This document shows, in pieces, positions 1 through 10,787 of a DNA stretch of 64,000 nt (positions are counted from its first letter, which is position 1; each line of letters begins with the position of its first letter). The translations under genes and the position numbers were made by a program. Below the pieces are notes generated by a model. The model was not told the DNA's origin. It searched no databases and saw only the letters and a list, made by a program, of their open reading frames with translations. The stretch lies in assembly GCF_000715075.1 (NCBI RefSeq), contig NC_134084.1, forward strand, positions 1,552,501 through 1,616,500, in the 5' to 3' direction. Source of the stretch: Nicotiana tabacum. Its lineage: Eukaryota; Streptophyta; Magnoliopsida; Solanales; Solanaceae.

Positions 1-44
1 AAAATTGGGCAAAGCAGGAGTTAAGAAGACATCAAGTAGCCAAT

Positions 45-491
45 GTGGACGAGGCCATAGCGGTAACCGAGTCACTTGTTGACTTCAAGATGGAGTCTGC
101 CAAGTCCAAAGAAGGCAACTTCGAGAGGGGTGAGGGAGATCATGACAAGGACAATGGGAAAGGCATAGCCGATGTATACAAGGGCAATGGCAAAGGGCCA
201 TCATATAATGGACAGGGGTCCAAGAGAAACGGTAAGGGGTCGGAAAACAATAGTGAGTACGTGTCTAAGAGAGGGTGCTACTTTTGTAAAGGATCACATC
301 GGGCAAGTGAATGCCCAGAGTTGGGTAATCTTGCAACAATGATCGGGAATTTTACTCAGGGACACAAGGGTGACACACGAGAGACCGCCTGCATTGGAGG
401 GATGCGCTTGGAACCTAAGCCGAAAGTAGGGGATTCCGAAGCCTATCTTGGTGCCATGCAAATAGAACATGGTGGTGGCAAGAAAAGTTGA
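45..491 (+). pseudogene. gypsy gag fragment with CCHC zinc knuckle
   Basis: Open for 148 codons. The first part (AVTESLVDFK) resembles the end of chromovirus capsid. A Gly/Asn/Lys-rich linker follows, then a nucleocapsid knuckle CYFCKGSHRASEC at residues 78-90 (C-x2-C-x3-H-x4-C). The tail (AYLGAMQIE) is where the aspartic protease normally begins, but the frame stops and no protease motif follows. In an intact element this protein would coat the RNA genome in cytoplasmic particles. The start Met is arbitrary because the reading probably enters from outside the window. Confidence 0.7.
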
Positions 492-728
492 GCGGACATA
501 GTTGAAGAGGATGGTAATTTACAAAATGATGGCACACTATCAGACTTAGATGATGCACCAAGCAGAGGGGTCAAGTTTGCTAGCAAGGATGGGATCACGG
601 AGGGCAGCCAAATAGGGAGTGAAAGCATAGACCCGATGCTTGAGAAGTTTCTGGACTTGGTTGAGTAATGGGGAGATTCAGACCAAGAGAAAGGGGAGGC
701 ATCAGATGGGCGGAGGATCGAGACCATC

Positions 729-917
729 ATGGCTAGCCGTCCAAAGTGCAAACGAGGCAAAAAGAAAGGTGACCAGTACTTTGTAACATGGGAAGTCGAA
801 CTGCTTCGTAGGGCATCATGGCTAATGGACAAAGATTTCCGACGATGCCAAGGCGATGTGCGTGCTTATGTGTCGATGCTTTGTGCCGAGGGTGGCACAA
901 AATTAGGTGGAGGAGAG
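729..917 (+). pseudogene. chromodomain-like C-terminal fragment of gypsy polyprotein
   Basis: A basic run (KCKRGKKKGDQ) is followed by YFVTWE, which resembles the YxVKWxG core of integrase chromodomains, and a downstream ASW. The open frame continues past 917 into the LTR, so its end is not a real protein terminus. The normal upstream integrase is missing. The assignment rests on one short motif and its position just before the 3' LTR. Confidence 0.4.
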
Positions 918-1447
918 TGTCATGACCCGCCACATCATCATGCCACGTAGGTGCCACTTGGCATAAATTTTTGCCATATGGAATGGTTACATAAGTTAGG
1001 GACTAGATCTTGGTGGAATATTCTAGAACTATGGAGAATTTCCTTGGAAATGTTCTAGATATTTATGCACTTGTAGGAAGGTTCTAGAGAAATATAGAGA
1101 TTTCCTTAGGAAGACCCTTCTAGCTATGTAGAATATTCTAGAGAATGGACTTATTTGTAAATACGGAAGGACTTGTAGAATAATTATTATTTACATACTA
1201 GCCCCTAGGTGATTAGTATAAATAGGGCGCATTCATTTGTAATTCATCAACCAAGCAAACAATTCAAGTTCTCTCTAATACAAAGCTTCATTTAACAATT
1301 CTCTAGTGTTCTTTCTACCATTCTCTTAGCGATCTTGAGTGTAGAAAGGCTGACTTGGTATAGCAAGAACGTGAGCAAGTTGTGAAAAATCGTGAGCAAG
1401 TTGTCAAGTGTCGCACATATACTTAGTTAACGACTAAGGACGTGACA
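918..1447 (+). repeat. gypsy 3' LTR (530 bp)
   Basis: Starts TGTCATGACCCGCC after a purine-rich tract and ends GGACGTGACA, giving TGTCA/TGACA inverted tips. A TATA-like box (TATAAATAGG, about 1218) lies in the expected U3 position. A pyrimidine-rich leader with repeated GTGAGCAAGTTGT motifs follows. Confidence 0.75.
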
Positions 1448-1883
1448 TTAGTCATTACAAACAAGAGAAATGGATCGCACAACGACCATTAATTCCAGCT
1501 TGATCCTTATTGAAAGCATTTAAAAAAAAAGGGAGGTGCAGGGGTAGAGGTAGACTATTGGCTACATGTTCGGATTAACCCATCACTTTTGCTTAAACAT
1601 TGTATTTATATTAGAAAATTCATTAAATATATATAAATATTTAATTACGAACCCAATATCTAAGACGAGCTATAATTAGAATCCCGAACCCATAAACTTA
1701 AAATCTTGGTTCTGCCTCTGATATTATCGTATGTCAACTATATTGTCTGCTTCCATATAGTGGAATCGAAATTCTTCCATGTCTAGCTAGTGCATCAGCT
1801 ACATTATTCCCCTCCCTGAATATGTGGAATATCTTGTCCAGCTCCACAACATCAAGAAGAAAACTGCAATGAGAGAATAATTG
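1448..1883. other. no gene; degraded dispersed repeat
   Basis: No coding potential is seen. About 1600-1722 resembles a dispersed repeat also seen at 13.7-14.2 kb and 52.3-52.4 kb. Its shared features are the order 'aacccataaactt...aatctt' and an end near 'tctgcctctg'. Confidence 0.4.
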
Positions 1884-2232
1884 GGAGAAATTTAAAAATA
1901 GCGAGATTTACAAGTAGTCATTCAAAAATAGCCACAGTTTCAAAAGTAATCGAAATTTAGCCACTTTTCATGTAAAGATAAATCTGAACGAAAAAACTGT
2001 TCAAAATCCGAAAAATACTCCAGCATAATATACTGGAATTCCAGTATAATATACTGATCCAACATAATATGCTGGAAGTTCATACACATGTACTCCAATG
2101 TCCAGTATATTATGCTGGAACTTTTCGTGTTGCAGCAAAATAATGACTATTTTTCAATGACTTTGTAAACACTGACTATTTTTAAATGACCAATCCGAAA
2201 ATTAGCTAGGTCGTGCTATTTTTACGAAATAA
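1884..2232. mobile_element. palindrome-array MITE, copy 1
   Basis: Begins 'gagaaatttaaaaatagc' and ends with an inverted counterpart near 'gctatttttacgaaat'. The centre holds repeated near-palindromes of the form CCAGCATAATA(T/C)(A/G)CTGG in both orientations, and the right part has 'aatgactttgtaaac'. Two other copies with the same order of blocks lie at 15863-16318 and 51803-52313. It is non-coding, and the superfamily was not determined. Confidence 0.65.
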
Positions 2233-2618
2233 TTTGTGAGTAGCGATTAGTTTGTGTAAGAAATAATTTACATAGTGAAAGCAAGTTAATAAAGCTAATA
2301 GTTCAGCATGTAGTAAGTCCGATGTTGCAATGGTGCTTTTGCTTTTCTCTAGTATTACATGAAGTATTAAATTCACATGTATCAGTTACATTTGGGACTA
2401 CATGTTGATGATTCCCCTGCCCCCTCATGTTTTGTATAATCTTTGATTTCTTCATTTTCATTTATTCTTTTAATATTTCTTTTCTGGCAAAAGATTTCAG
2501 AATCTCCCAAATCAAATGTTCCCTTCCTTGAAAATGATTAACCCACATGATCTCTTCTTTATCTTTTTTTTTTTTCTTTTTCTTGAACAGTTTAGGATCT
2601 CCGTTTTCATTTTTTGAA
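2233..2618. other. no gene recognised
   Basis: AT-rich sequence with T-runs near 2560-2580. I see no ORF, RNA gene or recognisable repeat. Confidence 0.4.
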
Positions 2619-2791
2619 GGGGAGCCTCGGAGCAACGATCAAGTTGTTTCCGTGTAACCTACAGGTTATTGTTCGAGCCGTGGAATTAGCCACTGATGCT
2701 TGCATTAGGATAGGCTGCCTACATCACACCACCTTGGGTGCGGCCCTTCCCCAGACCGTGAATGCGAGATGCTTTGTGCACCGAACTGCCC
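2619..2791 (+). mobile_element. Au-type tRNA-derived SINE
   Basis: The start 'ggggagcctcggagcaacg' and the B-box-like 'gttcgagccgtgg' match the pol III promoter end of Au-type SINEs. The body runs through 'aggctgcctacat' and 'ggcccttccccagacc' to 'gctttgtgcaccgaactgcc'. It is diverged. The same family is seen at 7733-8090 (opposite strand), 10502-10590 and 51031-51186. Confidence 0.7.
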
Positions 2792-4166
2792 AAATTTCCA
2801 AATTAATCCACATTTATTATTCGAACTGGTGGAATATTAATTAGGTGATACGTTTAAGAAGAGATAAAGAGTAATTTAGAAAAAAAAATACTCTTATGAT
2901 TAATGTTATGAAATATTTTTTTTTAATTTCTTAAGGAGTGTGCCAAAGCTTTATAAAACAAATAATATGGACCAAAGTATTATTACTCAGCAGTAAACAT
3001 GATGAGCGATAAGTAAGGAAAATAATGACAGGTGCGATCCCACTCAGTTCGAAAAAGTAGCTCTTTTAACTAATTCATCCTTTTTCTTTCCTTTTTCTCG
3101 CTACCGTAAAAATATTTTTTTTACACTGGCGCAGATAATTTTCCCTAAGGCACCGATGGGCCAACGCCTTCGTATGTATATCACCGGACTTTCTTGATTC
3201 ACAACATCAAGTATTTACACTTTAGGTCTCATGACTCAACATATAGACGGTGGTGCCGTTACGTATAACGATATAATTTTTATTTTCTTATTCACTTGTG
3301 CTAGTGGTGGAGAGGTAACACCTAAGTGGGCTGTGGTAAATAAGAAAATTAATCAAACAGGTGAAAAAGTTGATTGCAGACTGCAATCCTTATCAATTGC
3401 ACTAAATTAATGTGGCCTCGAGAAATTTCCAAAGAAAAAGATGCCAAAAATGATTCTAGCATTTTATTTTCTTGTTCAAAGATTCCTTTAGACTGGATCC
3501 AATCATCAAATTTCCATTTTTTCCTTAGAGTTCAGTTTAATATTGTACCTGTTGTAGCAAGTAACTGTCTTATTTTCAATATTAAAAGTCTCCTCATCTG
3601 TAGATCAGAGGCAGACCTACCCTTTGGGTAGAGGGGTCATCACCCCTCGTTAACTTAATTTTTTTTTGTGTATATACCTTAAATAGCATGTGTATATTTT
3701 GACGGATACTCTAAGAGTCAAATATTCGGCAACTGCATTGATCGTTTTTTTTTTGGAGGAAGGACACAATTTGACTTTTAGTGCTCTGCCTGGGTTCGAA
3801 TCTAACTCAAATATTGCTCAAATTTTTATTCGACAATATTAGTGACCCCGACACTTTCAAATTCTGAATCTGCTTTAGATGATATGATAAAAATTTATTA
3901 TAGTGACAATTCATATAAGTTAAACTCTCTTTCTCGACCACAAATTTTATATTGATTATTATCCTATCTGTTTGTCATAAAGATCCTAATTTTTCGGGAA
4001 GCAGTGGATAATAAAATCGTGAAATCTCAGTACTCTTTATGACAAGAGATTTCATGCACCTTCATAATAAATCTTAAGAACTAAAATCAAGTTAGTATAT
4101 ACATATTTGAATAAAAAGAGACGTCGTTTTTTACAAAAGGGGTTGTTAAAAATTAAAATATAATCT
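2792..4166. other. no gene; degenerate repeat sequence
   Basis: Only short chance ORFs are present. About 3604-3890 carries repeat-like phrases ('cagaggcagacctaccctt', 'ggttcgaatctaactc') without clear ends. Confidence 0.35.
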
Positions 4167-7100
4167 TATTATATATACTAGTATTAGTACCTACGCGATG
4201 CGCGGACACAAATTATGTCGAGTTGTGATTTGGATTATTTGAATTATGTATAAATAACTTTAAAATATAAACCTTCCAGATAAAATTTATTGATAATCAT
4301 TAGATATTAATTAAGAAGCAAAACATGAAACCATTTCGCAAATCTCATAGTGGATAACCTGTTTTCTTTTTCTATATTTATATAATCCAATAGGTTAATT
4401 TTAGTACTTGAATTTCGTTTCGTTAACAATATTAAAAATTACTAACTATGTCATGTGGTGATTTGTTTTGTTTGAACATATTAAATTATATTATTTTAAT
4501 AAAATTCTCAGTATAGTTTATTTTTTTATCTCAAGCTTTAATAAGTCTTATTCTTTTAAATTTTACACAATATTTTTTGTTCTTTGCTTATAATTATTAT
4601 ATTATTTATTATTTAATATTATTATACTTTCATGTGATTTTTTCGGATTACTAATTGACTTTATATTTTGCTTATTATCCTTTTAATAATTATAATATAT
4701 TTTTTATTCTTGAAATTTAATATATGTACGCTTTTATCCTCTTACTCAAAACTATTTTACTATGTAAATCTATCAATAATATTTTTGAAAATAATTCAAT
4801 TATTTACTTTATTTTAAATTAATTTAAAATATAAATATTCTCACATTGTATCTATTTTTTTCTTTATACAGTCTTCCCTATTAAGAAATTTTTAATTAGT
4901 ATTTTACCCCGTAATCAAAATAATATCATATTTGACTTTAAGTTGTAACTTTGATTAGTATAAAATATTAATATATAAGTTCTTTGATTATTATATTCCA
5001 AATCTATTAAGTATTCTTATATTTATTTTTTGTATTACATGCAATAAAAAAATTCTCTTTTAGTTTCAACATACAAAATTTGACTTTTAATTTTAGTTAA
5101 TAAAATTACTTATATTAGATATTTATTTTATATTTTTAAATTTTAATTCTATATCTAGTAAGACTTTAATTTTTGGTGCCACTTTATTTAGTATTATTAT
5201 CCATTACTATCCTTTAATATAATATAGATAGTCTAGAAATTTTTTAATCTTAAAATAAATATCTATTTTACTTTAAAAATATTTCTTGAATTCTTAAGTT
5301 ATTTAAATTTATCAATAATATTTTTAAGTATTTTATTTCACTTTATTTTATTTTCTAAACTAATTCTTTGCATAAATATTCTCACGCTATTTCTAATTTA
5401 TTTTAAATATTTTTAAGTTCTTATTTTATCTGTTAGACATAAGTTGCGTGGTATTATCCACAATATGATATTTCTTATCATAATAGATAAATAATAATTT
5501 TCTCATCTCAAATTTGAATAAGTTGTATCATTTTCTTTATGATGAAAGATTTGATTAATTACTACAACATTTAGGTATAATATGTTCAAACAATTAAGAC
5601 AATATTTTTCTGTGATTAATATCTGAATCGAGTGCAGTTAGTTTGAGTTTAAATGCATAACATAATTATTTGAAAATGCGGTTCAGTTTAGAAAATAAAA
5701 TGATAAGAATTATTTGAGTTTGAGATGAGAATTTTTTTTTGAAAATATTAAGTAAAGAATTAAAATGACAGTAAAAATATTGTTATAATATTTAGAAATA
5801 ATGTGATCAAAATATTAACAATCTTTTTTCTATGATTAAATAAATTTTTAAAAATACAAAATAAATTTCTAATATTGGTAATATTAATAATAAAAATTAA
5901 AAATTAAATTTTATCTTATAGCTAAAAAAGAACAAGAATTTAACTACATCTAATACAAAATTAATTATAAGAGAACTCAATTCATTTGGAACATGATAAT
6001 CAAATAATTTATGTATTAATATTTTAGACTTATGATTAATATTTGAATCGAGTGCAATTAGTTTGAATTTGAATGCATAGCATAATTTTTTGAAAATGTG
6101 GTCCAGTTTAGAAACTAAAATGATAAGAATTATTTGAGTTTGATATGAAATTTTTTTAAAAATAATATTACGTAAAGAATTAAAATGATAGTAAAAATAT
6201 TATTATAATATTTAGAAATAATGTGTTCATAAAATTAAGAAATTTTTTTCTATGATTAAATAAATTTTTAAAAATTCAAAATAAATTTCTTAATCTTAAT
6301 AATGAAAATTAAAATTAAAAATTAAATTGTATCTTATAGCTAAAAAAAAGAAAATTTAACTGCATCTAATACAAAATTAATTATAAGAGAACTCAATACA
6401 TTTGGAACATGACAATCAAATAACTTATGTATTAATATTTTAGACTAACTAAAAGTTACAATTTAAAATAAAATATGACATTATTTTTGTTATAGGTAAA
6501 ATATTAATATAAAACTAATTAACATTTATAGTAGGAAAGAGAATGTATATTAAAAAAAATAGAGGTAGTGTGAGGATATTTATACTTTAAATTAATTTTA
6601 ATATAGATAAAATAAAATAGTTAATTATATTTAAAAATATTACTGACAAATTTAAATGATTAAAATATTATGAATAAGAGGATAAAAGCATAAAAATATA
6701 TCAAATTTTGAGAATAAAATATTTATTTTTATCGCATACTATTAAAAGGATAATAAGCAAGACATTAATTTAATTATAAGCTAACAAAAAATTATATGAT
6801 GATATAATAATATGAAATATTAAATAATACAATAACTATAAGAAAAGAACAAACAAAAAAAGAATTTACGTAAAAATGATGCGATGAATAAGACATATTT
6901 GACTTCCTAATAAAAATAAAGTGATTGTAAGAATTTTGTTAAAATAATATGATCTAATGTGCTCGAAAAAGACAGATCACAATATGACATGTTTAGTATT
7001 CTTTAATATCGACAACGGAACGAAATGCAAGTACTAAAATCAAGGAGTTAGGTTGCTACAAATATATGTTAAAAAGATTGGTTGTCTACTGCGGGATTTG

Positions 7101-7266
7101 ATCAATAATTTCATATCCCGTTTCATAACTAAATTCTCACGTTATATAATTTTTATCTGCGAGATATATATTTTAAGATTATTTGTACATGATTCAAACA
7201 ATATACATCGCAATTTGAAATAATTTGTCCGCGCATCGCGGGGTACTAATACTAATATATAATATA
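4167..7266. mobile_element. AT-rich foldback element with long inverted arms
   Basis: The outer tips are inverted copies: 'tagtattagtacc' (4179-4191) against 'ggtactaatacta' (7242-7254). Each is followed inward by a GC-rich hairpin sequence (cgcgatgcgcgg, and ccgcgcatcgcgg). Behind the tips the two arms are diverged reverse complements over roughly 1.3 kb. For example 'cttattatccttttaa' (left) pairs with 'aaaggataataagcaag' (right), and 'tttatcctctta' pairs with 'gaataagaggataaaa'. The turn lies near 5.5-5.6 kb. There is no ORF. The terminal hairpins recall Helitron 3' ends but occur at both ends. The target duplication is unclear because the flanks are AT-rich. Confidence 0.65.
5611..6446. 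repeat. 420 bp direct tandem duplication inside the foldback element
   Basis: Copy A (5611-6030) and copy B (6031-6446) both start 'gattaatatNtgaatcgag' and both end 'attaatattttagact'. They share the order of blocks throughout with scattered substitutions. The duplication makes the right arm longer than the left. Confidence 0.75.
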
Positions 7267-7732
7267 AATAAAAAAAGCTTCCAGTCAGAGAAATGTAGAG
7301 TCCTTATGCAAGTGGTGAAGAGGCACATTAATTTATATTAATTCTTATATTGGATTCAATCTCTGCCCGATGATTTGCCTCTATAAAACAAAAGGAATAA
7401 ATGAATGTATGAATAAGACATAATCATATGGAGGGGTCCCAATCAATGATACTCAAAGTAATATATAAAGAATTTTTTAATGTTTTCTAAAAAGTACCTA
7501 AATTAAAAGTTACTCGACTTCTAAGAAGTATGGTTTGATTTGTAATGTTTTTAAATAAGTAAAATTATCCGCTATAACATATAACGATAACATAATATTG
7601 TAAAAAAAATTCACACTATCATCATCATCAATGTATACAAGCCGAGGAATTGTCCTATGTTATAGCGAGATAGGTCATGGGCATCCGAAAAGTTTGGCAA
7701 AAATTTCATGCATAAATGTATATAAAGAAAAA
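7267..7732. other. no gene recognised
   Basis: AT-rich intergenic DNA. No feature supported. Confidence 0.35.
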
Positions 7733-7903
7733 AAAATGACAGCGCGATGCACTAAGCTAGCTATGCTCGTTGTCTGGGGAGGGACTGGACCACAAAAATC
7801 TATTAAACGCAGTCTTACCCTGCATTTCTGCAATAGACCGTTTCTACGGCTCAAAATTATGACCTCCTGATCACATGACAGTAACTTTACTAGTTACACC
7901 AAG
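7733..7903 (-). mobile_element. Au-type SINE, upstream member of a tandem pair
   Basis: On the minus strand it reads from the tRNA-like end near 7903 to the 3' end near 7733. Shared blocks with the neighbour at 7904-8090 include 'gcactaagct', 'gaccacaaa', 'ctgtttctacggctc'-like and 'gtgacctcctNNtcacatgac'. It is diverged, and the B-box region ('cggctcaaaattatgacc' on plus) is damaged. Confidence 0.7.
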
Positions 7904-8090
7904 GAGCCGGGTGCACTAAGCTCCCGCTATATATGCTTGGGGTCCGGGAAAGGGCCGGACCACAAAGGTCTATTATATGCAGGCGTATCCTATATTTCTA
8001 CAAGAGACTGTTTCTACGGCTCGATCTCGTGACCTCCTAGTCACATGACAACAACTTTTACGAGTTACGCCAAGGCTAGCTACCCTTCCA
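7904..8090 (-). mobile_element. Au-type SINE, downstream member of a tandem pair
   Basis: Same family and strand as the element just to its left. The plus strand shows 'gtgcactaagctcccgctat', 'ggtccgggaaagggccgg' and 'gacctcctagtcacatgac', then 'gagttacgccaaggct' at the promoter end. It shares the exact string GCACTAAGCTCCCGCTAT with the MYB coding exon at about 10511. Confidence 0.75.
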
Positions 8091-8130
8091 TGTATACGTA
8101 TATTTATCTTAAGAAAATAGTAATATAGTA

Positions 8131-8379
8131 CTCCCTCCGTTTCAATTTATGTGAACATATTTCCTTTTTGATCCGTTCCAAAAAGAATGAACTCTCTCTA
8201 AATTTGGAAACAATTTAGCTTAAACTTATAATTCTACCCTTAATGAGAAGTTTTTATAACCACACAAATTATTTGGGGTCCTTTTTAACTTATTTAGGAC
8301 TACAAATTCCAAAAGTCTTTATTTTTTCTTAAACTCCATATCCAATCAAACAGGTTCACATAAATTGGAACGGAGGGAG
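8131..8379. mobile_element. Stowaway-type MITE (249 bp), TA target duplication
   Basis: The terminal inverted repeats are CTCCCTCCGTTTCAATTT and, at the right, AAATTGGAACGGAGGGAG. The element is flanked by TA on both sides (8129-8130 and 8380-8381). It is non-coding. A degraded relative with the same internal blocks lies at 15554-15802. Confidence 0.9.
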
Positions 8380-8381
8380 TA

Positions 8382-8927
8382 CTAGTTTAACATTCTATAT
8401 ACAAAACTTGGCTGAACGGCAAAGTACAACCGCGACGTTCAAATTCTGGATCCACTTCTGTATACAAAAGTTAAACTCAATAAACAAACATACACCAAGT
8501 GGAATATAAATGAAATACACTAGGTCTGAATATTTCCAACTAATATATAAAGTATAGTAAAGAACAACTACATCATATTGTCCATTGTTCTCTTTTTTGT
8601 CCCATCAGTATTTAATGTTCCTGTAATAGATCTCGTGGCTTCTAAAAGGGCACGACTTTCCCCAAACTCAAAAGCTATGTGTCGTCGTCGTCTTCTTTTT
8701 TTCATAGTCATAAACTTAGAGTATATTCATGTGTGACAAACAAGACCGCTAATACTCTTTTGCATTTTATTATTTAAGAAAACAAATGAGTAAATGCGTT
8801 AGATGTCTATCGCTTTTTCAAATTACTGTTACTGTCTTAGAGTGAGAACCCCTCTTAATTTCTTGCTTTATTCTCACATTATATATTACAAAAGTAGTGT
8901 TCTTGTTTTGTCCAACTACAAAGAGAA
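8382..8927 (+). other. upstream region of the MYB gene
   Basis: AT-rich with no coding sequence. Possible TATA motifs occur (for example 'attatatatt' about 8879), but none can be assigned with confidence because a start so close would leave a 5' leader of only about 20-40 bases. Confidence 0.3.
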
Positions 8928-10787
8928 ATGGGGAGAGCGCCGTGTTGTGCTAAAGAGGGTTTACGTAAAGGTCCTTGGTCTACAAAAGAAGATTTATTAC
9001 TTAGTAATTATATTAAGGAAAATGGTGAAGGCCAATGGAGAAACTTGCCCAAGAAAGCTGGTATGCATTTCTATTTTCATTCAATGTTGTAGATTTTTTT
9101 TGTTTCTCGCCCGGTGTTCGATACCCGCGTTAGAGCCTGACTATATTCGGATTCGCGCCGCGTAGGGAACCATTCGGGGAGAAGCGCTCCCTGCCAAGAA
9201 TTTTTCGATACCTAGGGCTCGAACTCGAGTCCTCTAGTTAAGGGAAGAGCAGTCTCATCCACTGCACCACATTTTTTGGTGTGATTCAATGTTATAGATA
9301 TTCCTAAAGTTGACTATACTATAATTAGATATTGTAAAGGTCTTCAACAAATCCTCAAATAAAGCTAGCTTGATTATTTATCGGTCAAATAGTTGAAAAT
9401 ATGCTTTACTCAATGTGCATAGAACCTACAATCTTCTTGTTCTAAAGACTCTAGATATAGTGATATTATCCGTTTTTTGTCAAGCTCGCATAAAGATCGG
9501 TTTCATAATGTATTACTATGATGCGTATATTTATAACGAAAGTTATTTTTCAAGAAAATATTTTCCACGAGAAAGTCATGTTTAGTCTGTCCTCCCTCAC
9601 TTATGGTAGAAGTCAATTTCCGTAAAACAAGTTATATTACTTGCTAGCTAACAATTGAAAATTATTAGTATTAATTTTTACCACTCGAAAATTTCATCAA
9701 AACACTCCTATTTGCCAATATAATTATTATTATCTTTTAATATAAAATTCTTTCTGAACAGTGTTTTCTATTCCTCAACCAAACACTAAATTTTTGGTTA
9801 GGAATATGACTTCCGTCATATACCCAAAATTACCATGTATGTTGTTTTTTTTCCTTATCAACTTCTAATGTGGTACTTTGTTCGCATACCTAACAAATCG
9901 TTGTCCGATACCATATTGAATTACGTGAATTACTTACTTAAAAGCTTAAACTATTAAGATGAGATGCTTGTATTAATTTGTTTTCCAACTATTTTATTCA
10001 AAATTCAGGGTTACTTAGATGTGGAAAGAGTTGTAGATTAAGATGGATGAACTATCTGAGGCCAGGGATCAAGAGAGGAAATTTTAGCCAAGATGAAGAA
10101 GATCTTATATTAAGACTTCATTCCCTTTTGGGTAATCGTTGGTCACTCATAGCCGGAAGATTACCAGGTCGAACTGACAATGAAATCAAGAATTATTGGA
10201 ACACACATCTCATCAAGAAGCTCAAAAGTGCTGGAATTGAGCCTAAAGTTAACACGATTTTCTCCAAATATTGTCCCAAAAAAGAACCCAAGAAACACCC
10301 CAAAATAGAGAAACCAAGAAAAAAACAAGACAAGAAGAAAAATAAGAAGAAAAAAGACCAATCTTTAGTACAAAATATTAGTGACTCTCCTCTGTTTATC
10401 CCAAAACCAATAAGAATTTCCTCTTGTAGGAATCATAGTGTTAAAGATGTTGCATTATTGAGTACTTCTTCCTCAAACAGTTCTGAAGAAGCCGATAAAA
10501 GGGCAGACCGCTGCACTAAGCTCCCGCTATGCGCGGGGTCCTCAGACGAGTCAAACCACATTGGGTCATATGTACGCGGCCTTACCGATGAGGGTAAAAT
10601 AGCAGAGGTTTCATTCATTCCTTGTGCTTCAAATTTATTTGATGAAGTTCCATTGGATGAAAACATGTTGGAGAAGGTGTATGAAGAGTATCTTCAACTT
10701 CTTTCTGAAAAATGTTATCTTCAGGATAATCAATTAGATGATGATCTTTTGGCTGGAAATGTCTTTGATCATTCAATGTTAATGTAG
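8928..10787 (+). CDS. R2R3-MYB transcription factor
   Basis: Exon 1 is 8928-9060 (133 nt, the usual size for this family) and exon 2 is 10009-10787. Splicing GT...AG in phase 1 gives 303 residues. The start MGRAPCC is the classic R2R3-MYB N-terminus. R2 (about residues 14-64) and R3 (about 67-115) hold the spaced Trp residues, and R3 ends [12 protein letters not shown]3 also fits the bHLH-partner signature [DE]Lx2[RK]x3Lx6Lx3R. A very Lys-rich stretch ([14 protein letters not shown]...) follows, then a Ser-rich acidic C-terminus. The usual second intron in R3 is absent. By family knowledge it is a nuclear DNA-binding regulator. The partner motif and sequence suggest a TT2/subgroup-5-like flavonoid regulator, but the subgroup is a guess. 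Part of exon 2 (10502-10590) derives from an Au SINE. Confidence 0.9.
9095..9283 (-). mobile_element. tRNA-derived SINE in the MYB intron
   Basis: On the minus strand the A-box-like 'tggtgcagtggatgag' is followed by the B box 'gagttcgagccc' and ends in an A-rich tail. It is flanked by near-identical 16 bp duplications 'attcaatgttRtagat' at 9079-9094 and 9284-9299 (one mismatch). A more decayed relative is at 12571-12749. Confidence 0.8.
9300..10008 (+). other. remainder of MYB intron 1
   Basis: Non-coding. About 9535-9830 contains phrases ('aagaaaatattttcca', 'aaccaaacactaaat') resembling a repeat also present near 48.95 kb. The intron ends 'aaattcag' before exon 2. Confidence 0.4.
10502..10590 (-). 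mobile_element. Au SINE fragment embedded in MYB exon 2
   Basis: Plus-strand blocks 'gcactaagctcccgctat', 'gcgcggggtcc', 'accacattgggtc' and 'tgtacgcggccttacc' occur in the order of the Au SINE copies at 7733-8090. The fragment lies antisense in the exon, keeps the frame open, and contributes about 28 residues ([15 protein letters not shown] and following). Confidence 0.75.

Larger units (their letters stand above)
1..1447 (+). mobile_element. 3' part of a Ty3/gypsy retrotransposon lacking pol
   Basis: Left-truncated by the window edge. It holds a gag fragment with a zinc knuckle (45-491), a short basic chromodomain-like stretch (729-917), a purine-rich tract just before 918, then a complete 3' LTR. 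No protease, reverse transcriptase, RNase H or integrase core lies between gag and the LTR, so this copy is a deletion derivative or a non-autonomous family member. The right boundary is well defined by TGTCA...TGACA. The target duplication cannot be checked because the left end is outside the window. Confidence 0.75.

Noticed and set aside
4167..7266. Simple Helitron call
   Set aside because: A Helitron should have a TC start and one hairpin-CTRR end. Here both ends have hairpins in inverted orientation.
8803..9165. 120-codon plus-strand ORF overlapping MYB exon 1
   Set aside because: It is a shadow in another frame. The MYB frame from 8928 matches a known family and splices correctly.
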